A stretch of DNA of 64,000 nt, from the NCBI RefSeq assembly GCF_030209575.1, contig NZ_JARVRS010000001.1, forward strand, positions 2,976,001 through 3,040,000, in the 5' to 3' direction. How positions within the stretch are numbered: the first letter of the stretch is position 1; the number at the start of each line of letters is the position of its first letter. Source of the stretch: Leifsonia sp. fls2-241-R2A-40a (GTDB lineage: Bacteria > Actinomycetota > Actinomycetes > Actinomycetales > Microbacteriaceae). The position numbers were made by a program, and so were the translations under genes. Below the pieces are notes generated by a model. The model was not told the origin of the DNA and did not search any database. It worked only from the letters and a program-made list of their open reading frames with translations. Below are positions 37,131 to 45,584 of the stretch, in pieces.

Positions 37131-38206
37131 CCGACGCCCCCACCGAGATCGTCGTCTCCGGAACGCAGCCGTACCCGGTGCTGGTCGGCCGCGGGCTGCG
37201 GTACGACCTCGCCACGCATCTGGGCACCGGCGTGAACAAGGTGCTGATCGTGCATCCACCGACCCTCGGCGCTGCTGCGGCCGAACTGCGGGAGTCGCTC
37301 GTCGGCCGTTACGAGGTCCTCCTCGCGGAGATCCCGGATGCGGAGGCGGCCAAGCGGATCGAGGTCGCGTCCTTCCTCTGGCAGATCATGGGCCAGGCGG
37401 ACTTCACGCGGTCGGACGCCGTCATCGGCTTCGGCGGCGGGGCGGTGACCGACGTCGCCGGCTTCGTCGCGGCAACCTGGCTCCGTGGAGTGAAGCTGAT
37501 CCAGGCACCCACGACCCTGCTCGGGATGGTGGATGCGGCGGTCGGCGGCAAGACCGGCATCAACACCGCAGAGGGGAAGAACCTCGTCGGCGCCTTCTAC
37601 GCGCCCGCAGCGGTCCTCTGCGACCTCGACACGCTCATCTCGCTGCCGCGCAACGAGATCCTCGCCGGCTTCGCCGAGGTCGTGAAGTACGGCTTCATCG
37701 CGGAGCCGGAGATCCTGGACATCATCGAGACGGACGTCGACCGCGCTACCGACCCGGAGACGCCCGAGTTCCGGCGGCTGGTGGAGCTGTCCATCGGCAT
37801 CAAGGCGCGGGTCGTGGGGGAGGACTTCACCGAGCAGGGGCTGCGGGAGATCCTCAACTACGGGCACACGCTGGGGCACGCGATCGAGCACGCCGAGCGC
37901 TACCAGTGGCGGCACGGCGCGGCCGTCTCGGTCGGCATGGTGTTCGCGGCGGAGCTCGCCCGGCTGAGCGGCCGCCTGAGCGACGAGGTCGTCGACCGGC
38001 ACCGCCGCATCCTCGAGTCGCTCACGCTCCCGGTGTCGTATCCGCTCGGCCGCTGGCAGACGCTGCTGGCGACGATGCAGCGCGACAAGAAGGCGAGGGG
38101 CAGTATGCTGCGCTTCATCGTGCTCGACGACGTGGCCCGGCCGACCGTGCTGGCCGGCCCCGACCAGAGCCTGCTGTTCGCCGCATATCAGGAGGTGGGC
38201 TCGTGA
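37127..38206 (+). CDS. aroB: 3-dehydroquinate synthase
   Basis: Second step of the shikimate pathway: DAHP to 3-dehydroquinate with NAD and a divalent metal. 359 residues from the ATG overlapping aroK (ATGA). Seen: GFGGGAVTDVAGFVAATWLRG (NAD-binding, glycine-rich), PTTLLGMVDAAVGGKTGIN, GKNLVGAFYAPAAVLCD, and metal ligands Glu in FAEVVKYG and His in LNYGHTLGHAIEH. Complete. The stop overlaps the next gene's GTG. Confidence 0.97.
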   Translation: MTDAPTEIVVSGTQPYPVLVGRGLRYDLATHLGTGVNKVLIVHPPTLGAAAAELRESLVGRYEVLLAEIPDAEAAKRIEVASFLWQIMGQADFTRSDAVIGFGGGAVTDVAGFVAATWLRGVKLIQAPTTLLGMVDAAVGGKTGINTAEGKNLVGAFYAPAAVLCDLDTLISLPRNEILAGFAEVVKYGFIAEPEILDIIETDVDRATDPETPEFRRLVELSIGIKARVVGEDFTEQGLREILNYGHTLGHAIEHAERYQWRHGAAVSVGMVFAAELARLSGRLSDEVVDRHRRILESLTLPVSYPLGRWQTLLATMQRDKKARGSMLRFIVLDDVARPTVLAGPDQSLLFAAYQEVGS

Positions 38207-38586
38207 GCGAGAAGACCGTGCTGCAGCGGTTCCAGGCGAAACCCGGCGACGGGATCGCTCTGGTGACCGCGAGCGACGACGACCGTGCCCTGCTCGGGCC
38301 GCTGCCCGACGGCGCGACGGAAGCCCCGGTCGCCGAGGCCGCCGTCATCGCGACCGTCGTCCGCACCCGCGACGAGCTGGTCGCGCGCTACGCCGAACAG
38401 CTGCCGGTCGCCTCCGGGGCGCGTGCCGTCTGGGTCGTCTACCCGAAGGGCGGACGCGCCGACGTGAACCGCGACATCGTCGCCGGTGAGGCGCGCACCC
38501 ACGGATGGCGGGGCGTGAGCAACATCTCGGTGGACGACACCTGGTCGGCGGTGCGCGTGCGCCCGCTGAAGGACGGCGAGGAGTGA
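38203..38586 (+). CDS. DUF3052-like protein in the aro operon
   Basis: 127 residues from the GTG overlapping the aroB stop. The pattern VLQRFQAKPGDGIALV, a middle IATVVRTRDELVARYAEQL, then AVWVVYPKGGRADVNRD and SVDDTWSAVRVRP matches the overall layout of DUF3052 proteins, which are short single-domain proteins of unknown function in actinobacteria. Located between aroB and aroQ with a four-base overlap on one side and a one-base gap on the other. This suggests translation together with the pathway enzymes, but no ligand or catalytic motif is obvious. Confidence 0.65.
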   Translation: MSEKTVLQRFQAKPGDGIALVTASDDDRALLGPLPDGATEAPVAEAAVIATVVRTRDELVARYAEQLPVASGARAVWVVYPKGGRADVNRDIVAGEARTHGWRGVSNISVDDTWSAVRVRPLKDGEE

Positions 38587-38587
38587 C

Positions 38588-39025
38588 ATGACGAGCATCC
38601 TGGTTCTGAACGGCCCGAACCTCGGCCGCCTCGGCACGCGAGAGCCCGACATCTACGGTTCGGGCACGCTCGACGACCTGCGGGCCGTGCTCGACGGCGA
38701 TGCGGGGGAGGACACCGTCGACCTGCGGCAGACCGACGACGAAGGACAACTGCTGCGGTGGCTGCACGAGGCGGCGGACTCCGGCGCGCCCGTCATCCTC
38801 AACGCCGGCGCCTGGACGCACTACTCGCTCGCGCTGCGCGACGCGGTGTCGCTCGTCACATCGGCCGGAGGCACCGTGATCGAGGTGCACCTGTCGAATC
38901 CGCACGCCCGCGAGGAGTTCCGCCACACCAGCGTGATCACCGCGGTGGCGACCGGGGTGATCGCCGGATTCGGGTTCGAGTCGTACCGGCTGGCGCTCGC
39001 GTTCATTCGCCGAAACGGGCGCTGA
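38588..39025 (+). CDS. aroQ: Type II 3-dehydroquinate dehydratase
   Basis: Third step of the shikimate pathway, dehydrating 3-dehydroquinate. 145 residues. Signatures of the dodecameric type II enzyme: ILVLNGPNLGRLGTREPDIYG with the catalytic Tyr (about residue 23) and flexible Arg loop, VILNAGAWTHYSLALRDA, VIEVHLSNPHAREEFRH with the catalytic His. One base after the DUF3052-like gene. With aroE, aroC, aroK and aroB it leaves only DAHP synthase and EPSP synthase outside this cluster. Confidence 0.96.
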   Translation: MTSILVLNGPNLGRLGTREPDIYGSGTLDDLRAVLDGDAGEDTVDLRQTDDEGQLLRWLHEAADSGAPVILNAGAWTHYSLALRDAVSLVTSAGGTVIEVHLSNPHAREEFRHTSVITAVATGVIAGFGFESYRLALAFIRRNGR

Positions 39026-39029
39026 CGTC

Positions 39030-39035
39030 TAGAAT
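39030..39035 (+). promoter_or_regulatory. Candidate -10 element of efp
   Basis: TAGAAT, four bases after the aroQ stop, would start an efp leader of about 86 bases. The predicted start is directly at a hairpin, GGACCGC (39042-39048) with GCGGTCC (39054-39060). Confidence 0.45.
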
Positions 39036-39041
39036 CTTCTG

Positions 39042-39060
39042 GGACCGCCGTGCGCGGTCC
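39042..39060 (+). other. Hairpin at the 5' end of the efp leader
   Basis: GGACCGC (39042-39048) and GCGGTCC (39054-39060) pair perfectly around a five-base loop. A second imperfect stem can form over 39062-39093. Together they would make most of the untranslated leader double-stranded; a 5'-end hairpin usually protects mRNA, and a role in EF-P control is possible but unproven. Confidence 0.4.
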
Positions 39061-39127
39061 GCTGTGGGCCGCCTCCTCGAGCGCGGCGTCCACCCGATAC
39101 TTCTCACCGAACGAACGGAACATCCCC

Positions 39128-39691
39128 TTGGCCTCTACCGCTGACATCAAGAACGGTGTCGTCCTCAGCATCGACGGGCAGCTCTGGACCGTGATCGAGT
39201 TCCAGCACGTCAAGCCGGGCAAGGGCGGCGCGTTCGTCCGCACCAAGCTGAAGAACGTCACGACGGGCAAGACCGTCGACCGCACCTACAACGCCGGCGC
39301 GAAGATCGACATCACCAACGTCGACCGCCGCGACTACCAGTACCTGTACCAGGACGGCGCCGACTTCGTGTTCATGGACACCTCGGACTACGACCAGATC
39401 ACCATCCCGGGCCCGGTCGTCGGCGACTCCGCCAACTTCATGCTCGAGAACCAGAACGTGACCGTCGCGCTGCACGAGGGATCGCCGCTCTACGTCGAGC
39501 TCCCGGCCTCCGTCGTGCTCGAGATCACGTACACCGAGCCGGGCCTGCAGGGCGACCGCTCCACCGGCGGCACCAAGCCCGCGACCGTGGAGACCGGCTA
39601 CCAGATCCAGGTCCCGCTGTTCCTCGAGACCGGCACCAAGGTCAAGGTCGACACCCGCACGGGCGACTACCTCGGCCGCGTCAACGACTAG
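39128..39691 (+). CDS. efp: Elongation factor P
   Basis: Relieves ribosome stalling at proline runs. 187 residues from a TTG at 39128, which gives exactly the family length and the expected [18 protein letters not shown] start. The KOW-like domain tip holds [15 protein letters not shown], with Lys (about residue 32) at the modified position, and the C-terminal OB domains have [14 protein letters not shown] at the end. No dedicated modification genes (epmA/epmB-type) are adjacent. nusB begins on the next base. Confidence 0.96.
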   Translation: MASTADIKNGVVLSIDGQLWTVIEFQHVKPGKGGAFVRTKLKNVTTGKTVDRTYNAGAKIDITNVDRRDYQYLYQDGADFVFMDTSDYDQITIPGPVVGDSANFMLENQNVTVALHEGSPLYVELPASVVLEITYTEPGLQGDRSTGGTKPATVETGYQIQVPLFLETGTKVKVDTRTGDYLGRVND

Positions 39692-40108
39692 ATGAGCGCT
39701 CGGACCAAGGCACGCAAGCGCGCACTCGACGTGCTGTACAGCGCCGACCTGCGGCAGACGCCGCTGCGCCAGGCGCTCGCCACCGAGGCGGAGCGCGCGG
39801 CCGGCCAGCCGGCGCGTGAGGCGTCGTGGCTGTACGCCCGCGAGATCCTCGACGGCGTGATCGAGCACCAGGACGAGATCGACGAGCAGATCGAGACGTA
39901 CGCCCAGGGGTGGACGCTCGCGCGCATGCCCGCCGTCGATCGCGCCATCCTGCGCATCGGCGTCTGGGAGGTGCTCTACAACGACGAGGTGCCCGAGGGC
40001 GTCGCGATCTCGGAGGCCGTCGAGGCGGCCACCGTGCTGTCCACCGACGACTCGGCCGGTTTCGTGAACGGGCTGCTGGCGAAGATCGCGCAGAGCCGGA
40101 CCGCGTGA
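39692..40108 (+). CDS. nusB: Transcription antitermination/rRNA processing factor NusB
   Basis: 138 residues, ATG directly after the efp stop. The all-helical NusB fold is recognised from RTKARKRALDVLYSADLRQTP, AREILDGVIEHQDEID, LARMPAVDRAILRIGVWE and VPEGVAISEAVEAATVLSTD. It binds boxA RNA with S10 (NusE) during rRNA transcription. efp-nusB adjacency is common in actinobacteria. Stop overlaps the next gene's GTG by three bases plus one. Confidence 0.95.
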   Translation: MSARTKARKRALDVLYSADLRQTPLRQALATEAERAAGQPAREASWLYAREILDGVIEHQDEIDEQIETYAQGWTLARMPAVDRAILRIGVWEVLYNDEVPEGVAISEAVEAATVLSTDDSAGFVNGLLAKIAQSRTA

Positions 40109-40818
40109 ACAGCCGGATACGCCGCGCCGCGGCCGCCCTCGTCCTCGCGGTCGGCGTGATCGTGAGCGTGGCGAGCTGCTCGCTGCTGGGTGGCGCATCC
40201 AACGTCCCGGTCGCGACCGACAAGCCGCCCTCGGGGACCGACGGCGCGGTCGATTTCGACGGCGGCTTCATCACCGTCGGGAACGGCGACAAGAAGGTCG
40301 ACATCTGGTTCGACGCGATGTGCCCGGTGTGCGGCGCGTTCGAGAAGACCAACGGCGAGACGCTCGCTAAGGCGGTCGACGACGGCTCGATCACGCTGCG
40401 GTTGCACCCGCTCACCTTCCTCGACGCGGTCTCGAACGGGACCGGCTACTCGACCCGTGCCGCCGCCGCTCTGACCTGCGTCGCGGTCACGGACCAGAAC
40501 GCCACGCTGCCCTTCTACCAGGCGCTGTTCACCGACCAGCCGGAGGAGAACTCCGACGGCCTCACCGACAAGGAACTGGTGAAGCGGGCGAGCGACGCGG
40601 GTGCGGGCGACATCTCGTCGTGCGTGGCCGACAGCGGCCCGTACAAGGCATGGGCGCAGGCGAACACCGCCAACTCGCAGAAGGGCCCGATCGAGGTCGA
40701 CGGCAAGAAGGCCCTCGACACGATCAAGGGCACCCCGACCGTGCTCGTGAACGGCAAGCAGTATCCCGGCGGCGTGACGGACGGCAAGGCGTTCACGGCG
40801 TTCCTCGCGGATCACTGA
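40105..40818 (+). CDS. DsbA-like thioredoxin-fold lipoprotein
   Basis: 237 residues from the GTG overlapping the nusB stop. N-terminal signal with a lipobox (LAVGVIVSVASC, Cys25), so it should be lipid-anchored outside the membrane. The thioredoxin fold starts near GGFITVGNGDKKVDIWFD, with a CPVC active site (Cys73, Cys76), then LHPLTFLD, an inserted helical domain, and cis-Pro KGTPTVLVNGKQYPGG. The layout is DsbA/DsbG-like thiol oxidoreductase ('thioredoxin_4'). Substrates are unknown. Further Cys residues in the helical domain (LTCVAV, SSCVAD) could form a structural disulfide. Confidence 0.87.
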   Translation: MNSRIRRAAAALVLAVGVIVSVASCSLLGGASNVPVATDKPPSGTDGAVDFDGGFITVGNGDKKVDIWFDAMCPVCGAFEKTNGETLAKAVDDGSITLRLHPLTFLDAVSNGTGYSTRAAAALTCVAVTDQNATLPFYQALFTDQPEENSDGLTDKELVKRASDAGAGDISSCVADSGPYKAWAQANTANSQKGPIEVDGKKALDTIKGTPTVLVNGKQYPGGVTDGKAFTAFLADH

Positions 40819-40854
40819 GTCGCTCGCACGGACGTCCGTCGGAGAGACGGCGCT

Positions 40855-40962
40855 GAATCTCCGACGCAACGCGGTGCGGATGGAGTCCTGGCCGCTGGCG
40901 GGTCGGATCTCCGACGCAAGTCGCCGGATCTCCGACGCAAGCGGCCGGATCGCCGACGCAGC
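40855..40962 (+). repeat. Short repeat array, 21-base period, upstream of the pyr promoter
   Basis: GGATCTCCGACGCAAG occurs exactly at 40905-40920 and 40926-40941, as GGATCGCCGACGCAGC at 40947-40962, and once more as GAATCTCCGACGCAAC at 40855-40870. The last three are tandem with a 21-base period, two turns of the helix. No gene covers this part of the 222-base gap. It could be a regulatory protein array or a small variable-number repeat. Confidence 0.6.
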
Positions 40963-40979
40963 GGCGACGAGCGGCCTGG

Positions 40980-40985
40980 TATGGT
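40980..40985 (+). promoter_or_regulatory. Candidate -10 element of the pyr operon
   Basis: TATGGT fits TANNNT and would start transcription near 40992, so that the PyrR-type hairpin at 41001 lies in the leader. No -35 is visible; the repeat array is just upstream. Confidence 0.33.
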
Positions 40986-41000
40986 GGCGGAGGTAGACAT

Positions 41001-41035
41001 CCTTTAACAGCCGTCCTGTGAGGCGGGGAAGGAGG
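41001..41035 (+). promoter_or_regulatory. PyrR-binding RNA element overlapping the pyrR ribosome site
   Basis: CCTTTAACAG, then CCG, the loop TCCTGTGAGG (41014-41023), CGG, and GGAAGGAGG follow the order of the known PyrR-binding loop (UCC...GAGG on a short stem with an upper and lower helix). CCTT (41001-41004) can pair with AAGG (41029-41032), burying the Shine-Dalgarno AAGGAGG (41029-41035). PyrR bound with UMP would thus block translation, as described for Mycobacterium smegmatis, rather than cause transcription attenuation; no antiterminator/terminator pair is present. Confidence 0.68.
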
Positions 41036-41040
41036 TCGGC

Positions 41041-41610
41041 ATGACAGCGCGTACCGTGCTGCAGCAGGCTGACATAGCCCGGGCGTTGACTCGGATCTCC
41101 CACGAGATCCTGGAGTCCAACCGGGGAACGGACGATCTGGTGATCCTCGGGATCCCGACCCGCGGCGTCGTGCTCGCGCGGCGGATCGCCGAGAACATCC
41201 AGCGGATCGAACCGTCGGCGGTCGCATCGCCCGCCGACATCGTGGGCGCGCTCGACGTGACCATGTACCGCGACGACCTGTCGCACCATCCCACCCGCAC
41301 CCCGCAGCCGACATCGCTGCCGGGCCCGATCGACGGCAAGACCGTCGTGCTGGTGGATGACGTGCTCTTCTCCGGCCGGACCATCCGGGCGGCGCTAGAT
41401 GCGGTGAGCGACCTGGGCCGCCCGCGGGCTGTCCGCCTCGCCGTGCTGGTCGACCGCGGCCACCGCGAGCTCCCCATCCGCGCGGACTTCGTCGGCAAGA
41501 ACTTGCCGTCGGCCGCCGCCGAGCGCATTTTCGTGCGGCTGGACGAGGTGGACGGCGACGAGTCGGTCACCATCGAGGAGCCGGGCAACCCGCAGGGGGC
41601 CGACGCATGA
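41041..41610 (+). CDS. pyrR: Bifunctional pyr operon regulator / uracil phosphoribosyltransferase PyrR
   Basis: RNA-binding regulator that senses UMP/UTP and PRPP, with side activity as uracil phosphoribosyltransferase. 189 residues from the ATG with AAGGAGG five bases upstream. Seen: [45 protein letters not shown], and the PRPP loop [17 protein letters not shown] (about residues 102-118), then [18 protein letters not shown]. It heads the operon and its own leader carries a matching RNA site. The stop overlaps pyrB by four bases. Confidence 0.96.
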   Translation: MTARTVLQQADIARALTRISHEILESNRGTDDLVILGIPTRGVVLARRIAENIQRIEPSAVASPADIVGALDVTMYRDDLSHHPTRTPQPTSLPGPIDGKTVVLVDDVLFSGRTIRAALDAVSDLGRPRAVRLAVLVDRGHRELPIRADFVGKNLPSAAAERIFVRLDEVDGDESVTIEEPGNPQGADA

Positions 41611-42560
41611 GGCACCTGCTGTCGACCCGCGACCTCCCGCGCGAGGACGCCATCCAGCTGCTCGACGTCGCCGAGGACATGGCGGACGTGCAGGAGCGCG
41701 AGGTCAAGAAGCTCCCGACGCTGCGCGGCAAGACCGTCGTGAACCTGTTCTTCGAGGACTCCACGCGCACGCGGATCTCGTTCGAGGCTGCGGCGAAGCG
41801 GCTCTCGGCAGACGTCATCAACTTCTCGGCGAAGGGGTCGAGCGTCTCCAAGGGCGAGAGCCTCAAGGACACGGCCCAGACCCTGCAGGCCATGGGGGCG
41901 GATGCGGTGGTCATCCGCCACGGTTCGTCCGGCGCGCCGCAGACCCTCGCCACCAGTGGCTGGATCGACGCAGGGATCGTGAACGCGGGCGACGGCACGC
42001 ACGAGCATCCCACCCAGGCACTGCTGGACGCGTTCACCATGCGCCGGCGCCTGCACGGCACCGCGTCCCGAGGGAAGGACCTCGACGGAGTGTCCGTCGC
42101 GATCGTCGGCGACATCCTGCACTCCCGCGTCGCGCGCTCCAACGTGTGGCTGCTCCGCACGCTCGGGGCCCACGTGACGCTGGTCGCGCCGCCGACCCTG
42201 CTGCCCGTCGACCTGTCCGGCTGGCCGGCCTCCGTCGACTACGACCTCGACGCCGCCCTCGCGGCCGGGCCCGACGTCGTCATGATGCTGCGCATCCAGG
42301 CCGAGCGGATGAACGCGGCGTTCTTCCCGACCACGCGCGAATACGCGCGGCGCTGGGGGCTCGACGAGGAGCGGCTGGCGCGTCTGAAGGCCGATAGCAT
42401 TGTGATGCACCCGGGACCGATGAACCGCGGGCTGGAGATCTCGGCCGCGGCCGCGGACTCCCCGCGTTCGACAGTCCGGGAGCAGGTCGCGAACGGTGTG
42501 TCCGTGCGGATGGCTGCGCTGTACCTGCTTCTGTCCGGTGGCGTTCGAGAGCAGGTGTGA
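41607..42560 (+). CDS. pyrB: Aspartate carbamoyltransferase catalytic subunit
   Basis: Condenses carbamoyl phosphate with aspartate, the committed step of pyrimidine synthesis. 317 residues from the ATG overlapping pyrR. Carbamoyl phosphate motif [19 protein letters not shown] (about residues 49-67), [37 protein letters not shown], and C-terminal [12 protein letters not shown]. No pyrI regulatory subunit is present. Complete length. Confidence 0.97.
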   Translation: MRHLLSTRDLPREDAIQLLDVAEDMADVQEREVKKLPTLRGKTVVNLFFEDSTRTRISFEAAAKRLSADVINFSAKGSSVSKGESLKDTAQTLQAMGADAVVIRHGSSGAPQTLATSGWIDAGIVNAGDGTHEHPTQALLDAFTMRRRLHGTASRGKDLDGVSVAIVGDILHSRVARSNVWLLRTLGAHVTLVAPPTLLPVDLSGWPASVDYDLDAALAAGPDVVMMLRIQAERMNAAFFPTTREYARRWGLDEERLARLKADSIVMHPGPMNRGLEISAAAADSPRSTVREQVANGVSVRMAALYLLLSGGVREQV

Positions 42561-42567
42561 GGTGAGC

Positions 42568-43890
42568 ATGCAGAAGTTCGTGATCGACGGCGCGACGCTG
42601 GCCGACGGGACCCGCAGCGACCTGCTGGTCGAGGACGGCCGGATCGTCGAGACCGGCTCCGGCCTGAGCGCCGCGGGTGCCACCAGGATCGACGCGGACG
42701 GGCTGCTCGCGCTGCCCGGACTGGTCGACCTCCACACCCACCTCCGAGAGCCCGGGTACGAGCAGAGCGAGACTGTCCTGACCGGGACGCGTGCCGCAGC
42801 GGCCGGTGGTTTCACCGCGGTGTTCGCCATGGCGAACACGTCTCCGGTGGCCGACACCGCCGGTGTGGTGGAGCAGGTGCTGAGCCTGGGAGAGGCCGCC
42901 GGGTACGCGACGGTCCGCCCGATCGGCGCCGTGACCGTCGGCCTGGAGGGGGAGCGGCTCGCCGAACTCGGCGCGATGGCGCAGTCACGAGCCCGGGTCC
43001 GGGTGTTCTCCGACGACGGCAAGTGCGTCTCCGATCCGCTGCTCATGCGCCGCGCGCTGGAGTACGTGAAGGCGTTCGACGGCGTGATCGCCCAGCACGC
43101 CCAGGAGCCGCGCCTGACGCAGGGCGCCCAGATGAACGAGGGCGCGCTCTCCGGAGAGCTCGGGCTGGCCGGCTGGCCCGCCGTCGCCGAGGAGTCGATC
43201 ATCGCCCGGGATGTGCTGCTCGCCGAGCACGTCGGCTCGCGCCTCCACGTCTGCCACGTCTCCACCGCCGGCAGCGTCGACGTGATCCGCTGGGCCAAGG
43301 CGCGGGGGATCGATGTGACGGCGGAGGTGACGCCGCACCACCTGGCACTGACGGAGGAGCTCGCGACCGGCTACGACGCCCGCTACAAGGTCAACCCGCC
43401 GCTGCGCAGCCGCGACGACGTGGAGGCGCTGCGCGCCGGCCTCGCGGACGGCACGATCGACATCGTCGCCACCGACCACGCGCCGCATCCCGTCGAGTCG
43501 AAGGACTGCGAGTGGGACGCCGCGGCGTTCGGGATGGTCGGCCTCGAGTCGGCCCTCTCGGTCGTTCAGGCGAGCGTCATCGACAACGGGATGCTCGGCT
43601 GGGCCGACGTCGCACGTGTGCTCTCCGCCACCCCAGCCCGCATCGGCCGCCTGGACGGCCACGGCGGACCGCTGGAGGCCGGGGCGCCCGCGAACCTGTT
43701 CCTGTACGACCCGACGGTCTCGCGCACGTTCTCGACCGCGGATCTGGCGGGGAAGGGCGTGAATTCGCCGTACCTGGGGCTGACGCTCCCGGGCCGCGTC
43801 GTCGCGACCTTCCACCAGGGCCGCCCGACCGTGCTCGACGGTGCGGTCGTCGAGGCGGGACTCGTCGCTGAGGGGGTGGCCCGTGGATAG
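42568..43890 (+). CDS. pyrC: Dihydroorotase
   Basis: Cyclises carbamoyl aspartate to dihydroorotate. 440 residues from the ATG at 42568 with GAGGTGAG upstream; GTG at 42562 is an alternative. Class I dihydroorotase: zinc motif DLHTHLREPGYE (about residues 54-65), GGFTAVFAMANTSPV, the third and fourth His in AQHAQEP and HVCHVSTAGS, and catalytic Asp in VATDHAPHP. The usual Cys/Lys bridging position is not resolved here by eye. Stop overlaps the next GTG by eight bases. Confidence 0.96.
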   Translation: MQKFVIDGATLADGTRSDLLVEDGRIVETGSGLSAAGATRIDADGLLALPGLVDLHTHLREPGYEQSETVLTGTRAAAAGGFTAVFAMANTSPVADTAGVVEQVLSLGEAAGYATVRPIGAVTVGLEGERLAELGAMAQSRARVRVFSDDGKCVSDPLLMRRALEYVKAFDGVIAQHAQEPRLTQGAQMNEGALSGELGLAGWPAVAEESIIARDVLLAEHVGSRLHVCHVSTAGSVDVIRWAKARGIDVTAEVTPHHLALTEELATGYDARYKVNPPLRSRDDVEALRAGLADGTIDIVATDHAPHPVESKDCEWDAAAFGMVGLESALSVVQASVIDNGMLGWADVARVLSATPARIGRLDGHGGPLEAGAPANLFLYDPTVSRTFSTADLAGKGVNSPYLGLTLPGRVVATFHQGRPTVLDGAVVEAGLVAEGVARG

Positions 43891-44425
43891 GGTGCTCCCG
43901 ACTCTCGCGATCGTCGCGGTCCTCGTCCTCGTGGTGGCACTGGCCGTCGTCGGCTGGCGCCGGCGGGTGCGACGCGACTCCGCCTCGGGTGGCGGCTACT
44001 CGCAGCCGGGAACGCTGAGCGCACCGATCGCGGCCGCCGACGTGTTGTACGTCGCCACCACGAAGTCGGGCCAGCACCTGGAGCGCCTCGCGCTGCCGGG
44101 GCTCGCGTTCCGCGGCGCGGCGACGGTCACCGTCCGGCCGGAGGGCGTCGCCCTCGCCGTGACCGGGGAGCCCGACGTTTTCATCCCGGCGACCGTCGTC
44201 ACCGGCGTCGGTCTCGCCAGCGTCGCGATCGACCGTGCGGTCGAGCGCGACGGCCTGCTCCGGATGGGATGGACCACGAGCGGCGGGACCGCCGCCGACA
44301 GCTACTTCCGGGTCGTCGACCCGGCCGGCCGTGCGCAGCTCGCCGCGGCCATCGAACAGATCGTCCCCGGGGCTCCGGCCCCGGACATCACGGGTGCGGA
44401 GCACCCGAACGACAAGGAGGTGTGA
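43883..44425 (+). CDS. Membrane-anchored PH-like protein inside the pyr operon
   Basis: 180 residues from a GTG inside the end of pyrC. One N-terminal transmembrane helix ([21 protein letters not shown], about residues 4-24), basic WRRRVRRD, then a soluble beta-rich domain with [28 protein letters not shown] and [12 protein letters not shown] near the end. Similar proteins lie between pyrC and carA in many actinobacteria and are annotated as PH-like or hypothetical. No catalytic motif is visible. Its fixed place with overlaps on the upstream side suggests a link with pyrimidine synthesis, possibly membrane tethering; this is inference. Confidence 0.68.
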   Translation: MDRVLPTLAIVAVLVLVVALAVVGWRRRVRRDSASGGGYSQPGTLSAPIAAADVLYVATTKSGQHLERLALPGLAFRGAATVTVRPEGVALAVTGEPDVFIPATVVTGVGLASVAIDRAVERDGLLRMGWTTSGGTAADSYFRVVDPAGRAQLAAAIEQIVPGAPAPDITGAEHPNDKEV

Positions 44426-44426
44426 C

Positions 44427-45584
44427 GTGCTCGCTGCAGAACCCGCGGTGCTCGTCCTCGAAGACGGAACACGGTATGTCGGCCGGGCCTACGGCGCCCG
44501 CGGACGCACCCTCGGCGAGGCCGTGTTCGCCACCGGCATGACCGGCTACCAGGAGACGCTCACCGACCCGTCGTACGCCGGGCAGATCGTGCTGCAGACC
44601 GCGCCGCACATCGGCAACACGGGCACCAACGACGAGGACATGGAGTCGCGCCGGATCTGGGTGGCCGGCTACGTGGTCCGCGAGCCCAGCCGCGTCGTCT
44701 CCAACTTCCGCGCCCAGCGGAGCCTCGACGACGACCTGGTCGCCGAGGGGGTTGTCGGGATCAGCGGGATCGACACGCGTGCCGTGACCCGTCACATCCG
44801 CTCGGCCGGGGCCATGCGCTCCGGCATCTTCTCGGGCGACGACTTCGACCTCAGCGACAGCGAGCAGCTGGAACTGGTGCTCGCCGGCGCCAAGATGAAG
44901 GGCCGCAACCTGTCGGCGGAGGTCTCCACCGTCGAGCCGTACACCGTTCCCGCCGTCGGCGAGAAGGTCGGCTCGGTCGCCGTGCTCGACCTGGGCGTCA
45001 AGAAGTCGACGCTCGAGAACCTGGCCGGCCGCGGACTCGACGTGCACGTGCTCCCGCAGCAGGTGTCCGCTCAGGATGTGCTCGGTCTGGGCGTCTCCGC
45101 CCTGTTCTTCTCGAACGGCCCCGGCGACCCGCAGGCCTCCGACAAGCACGTCGCGCTGCTGCAGGAGACGCTGCGCGCAGGGCTGCCGTACTTCGGGATC
45201 TGCTTCGGCAACCAGCTGCTCGGTCGCGCGCTCGGCCTCGACACCTACAAGCTGCCCTTCGGCCACCGCGGGATCAATCAGCCGGTGCTCGACAAGCGGA
45301 CCGGCCGGGTCGAGATCACGGCGCAGAACCACGGCTTCGCGGTGAAGGCGCCCATCGACGCGACCTTCGACTCGCCCGCCGGGTTCGGCCGCGTCGAGGT
45401 GAGCCACTTCTCCCTCAACGACGACGTCGTCGAGGGTCTCAACTGCCTCGACCTGAACGCGTTCAGCGTGCAGTACCACCCGGAGGCGGCCGCAGGCCCG
45501 CACGACGCCAACTACCTCTTCGACCGGTTCCTGGACATGATCCGCGAACAGCACGCCGCCGACACCACGCAGGAGAACAACTGA
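44427..45584 (+). CDS. carA: Carbamoyl phosphate synthase small (glutaminase) subunit
   Basis: Supplies ammonia from glutamine to CarB. 385 residues from the GTG at 44427, two bases after the preceding stop with AAGGAGG six bases upstream. N-terminal domain: [35 protein letters not shown]. Class I glutaminase domain: FFSNGPGDP, nucleophile Cys in [15 protein letters not shown], and His/Glu in [12 protein letters not shown]. The stop shares a base with the carB ATG. Confidence 0.97.
   Translation: MLAAEPAVLVLEDGTRYVGRAYGARGRTLGEAVFATGMTGYQETLTDPSYAGQIVLQTAPHIGNTGTNDEDMESRRIWVAGYVVREPSRVVSNFRAQRSLDDDLVAEGVVGISGIDTRAVTRHIRSAGAMRSGIFSGDDFDLSDSEQLELVLAGAKMKGRNLSAEVSTVEPYTVPAVGEKVGSVAVLDLGVKKSTLENLAGRGLDVHVLPQQVSAQDVLGLGVSALFFSNGPGDPQASDKHVALLQETLRAGLPYFGICFGNQLLGRALGLDTYKLPFGHRGINQPVLDKRTGRVEITAQNHGFAVKAPIDATFDSPAGFGRVEVSHFSLNDDVVEGLNCLDLNAFSVQYHPEAAAGPHDANYLFDRFLDMIREQHAADTTQENN

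Noticed and set aside
40855-40962. CRISPR array
   Set aside because: Units are directly tandem with a 21-base period and no unique spacers of constant length; no cas genes nearby.
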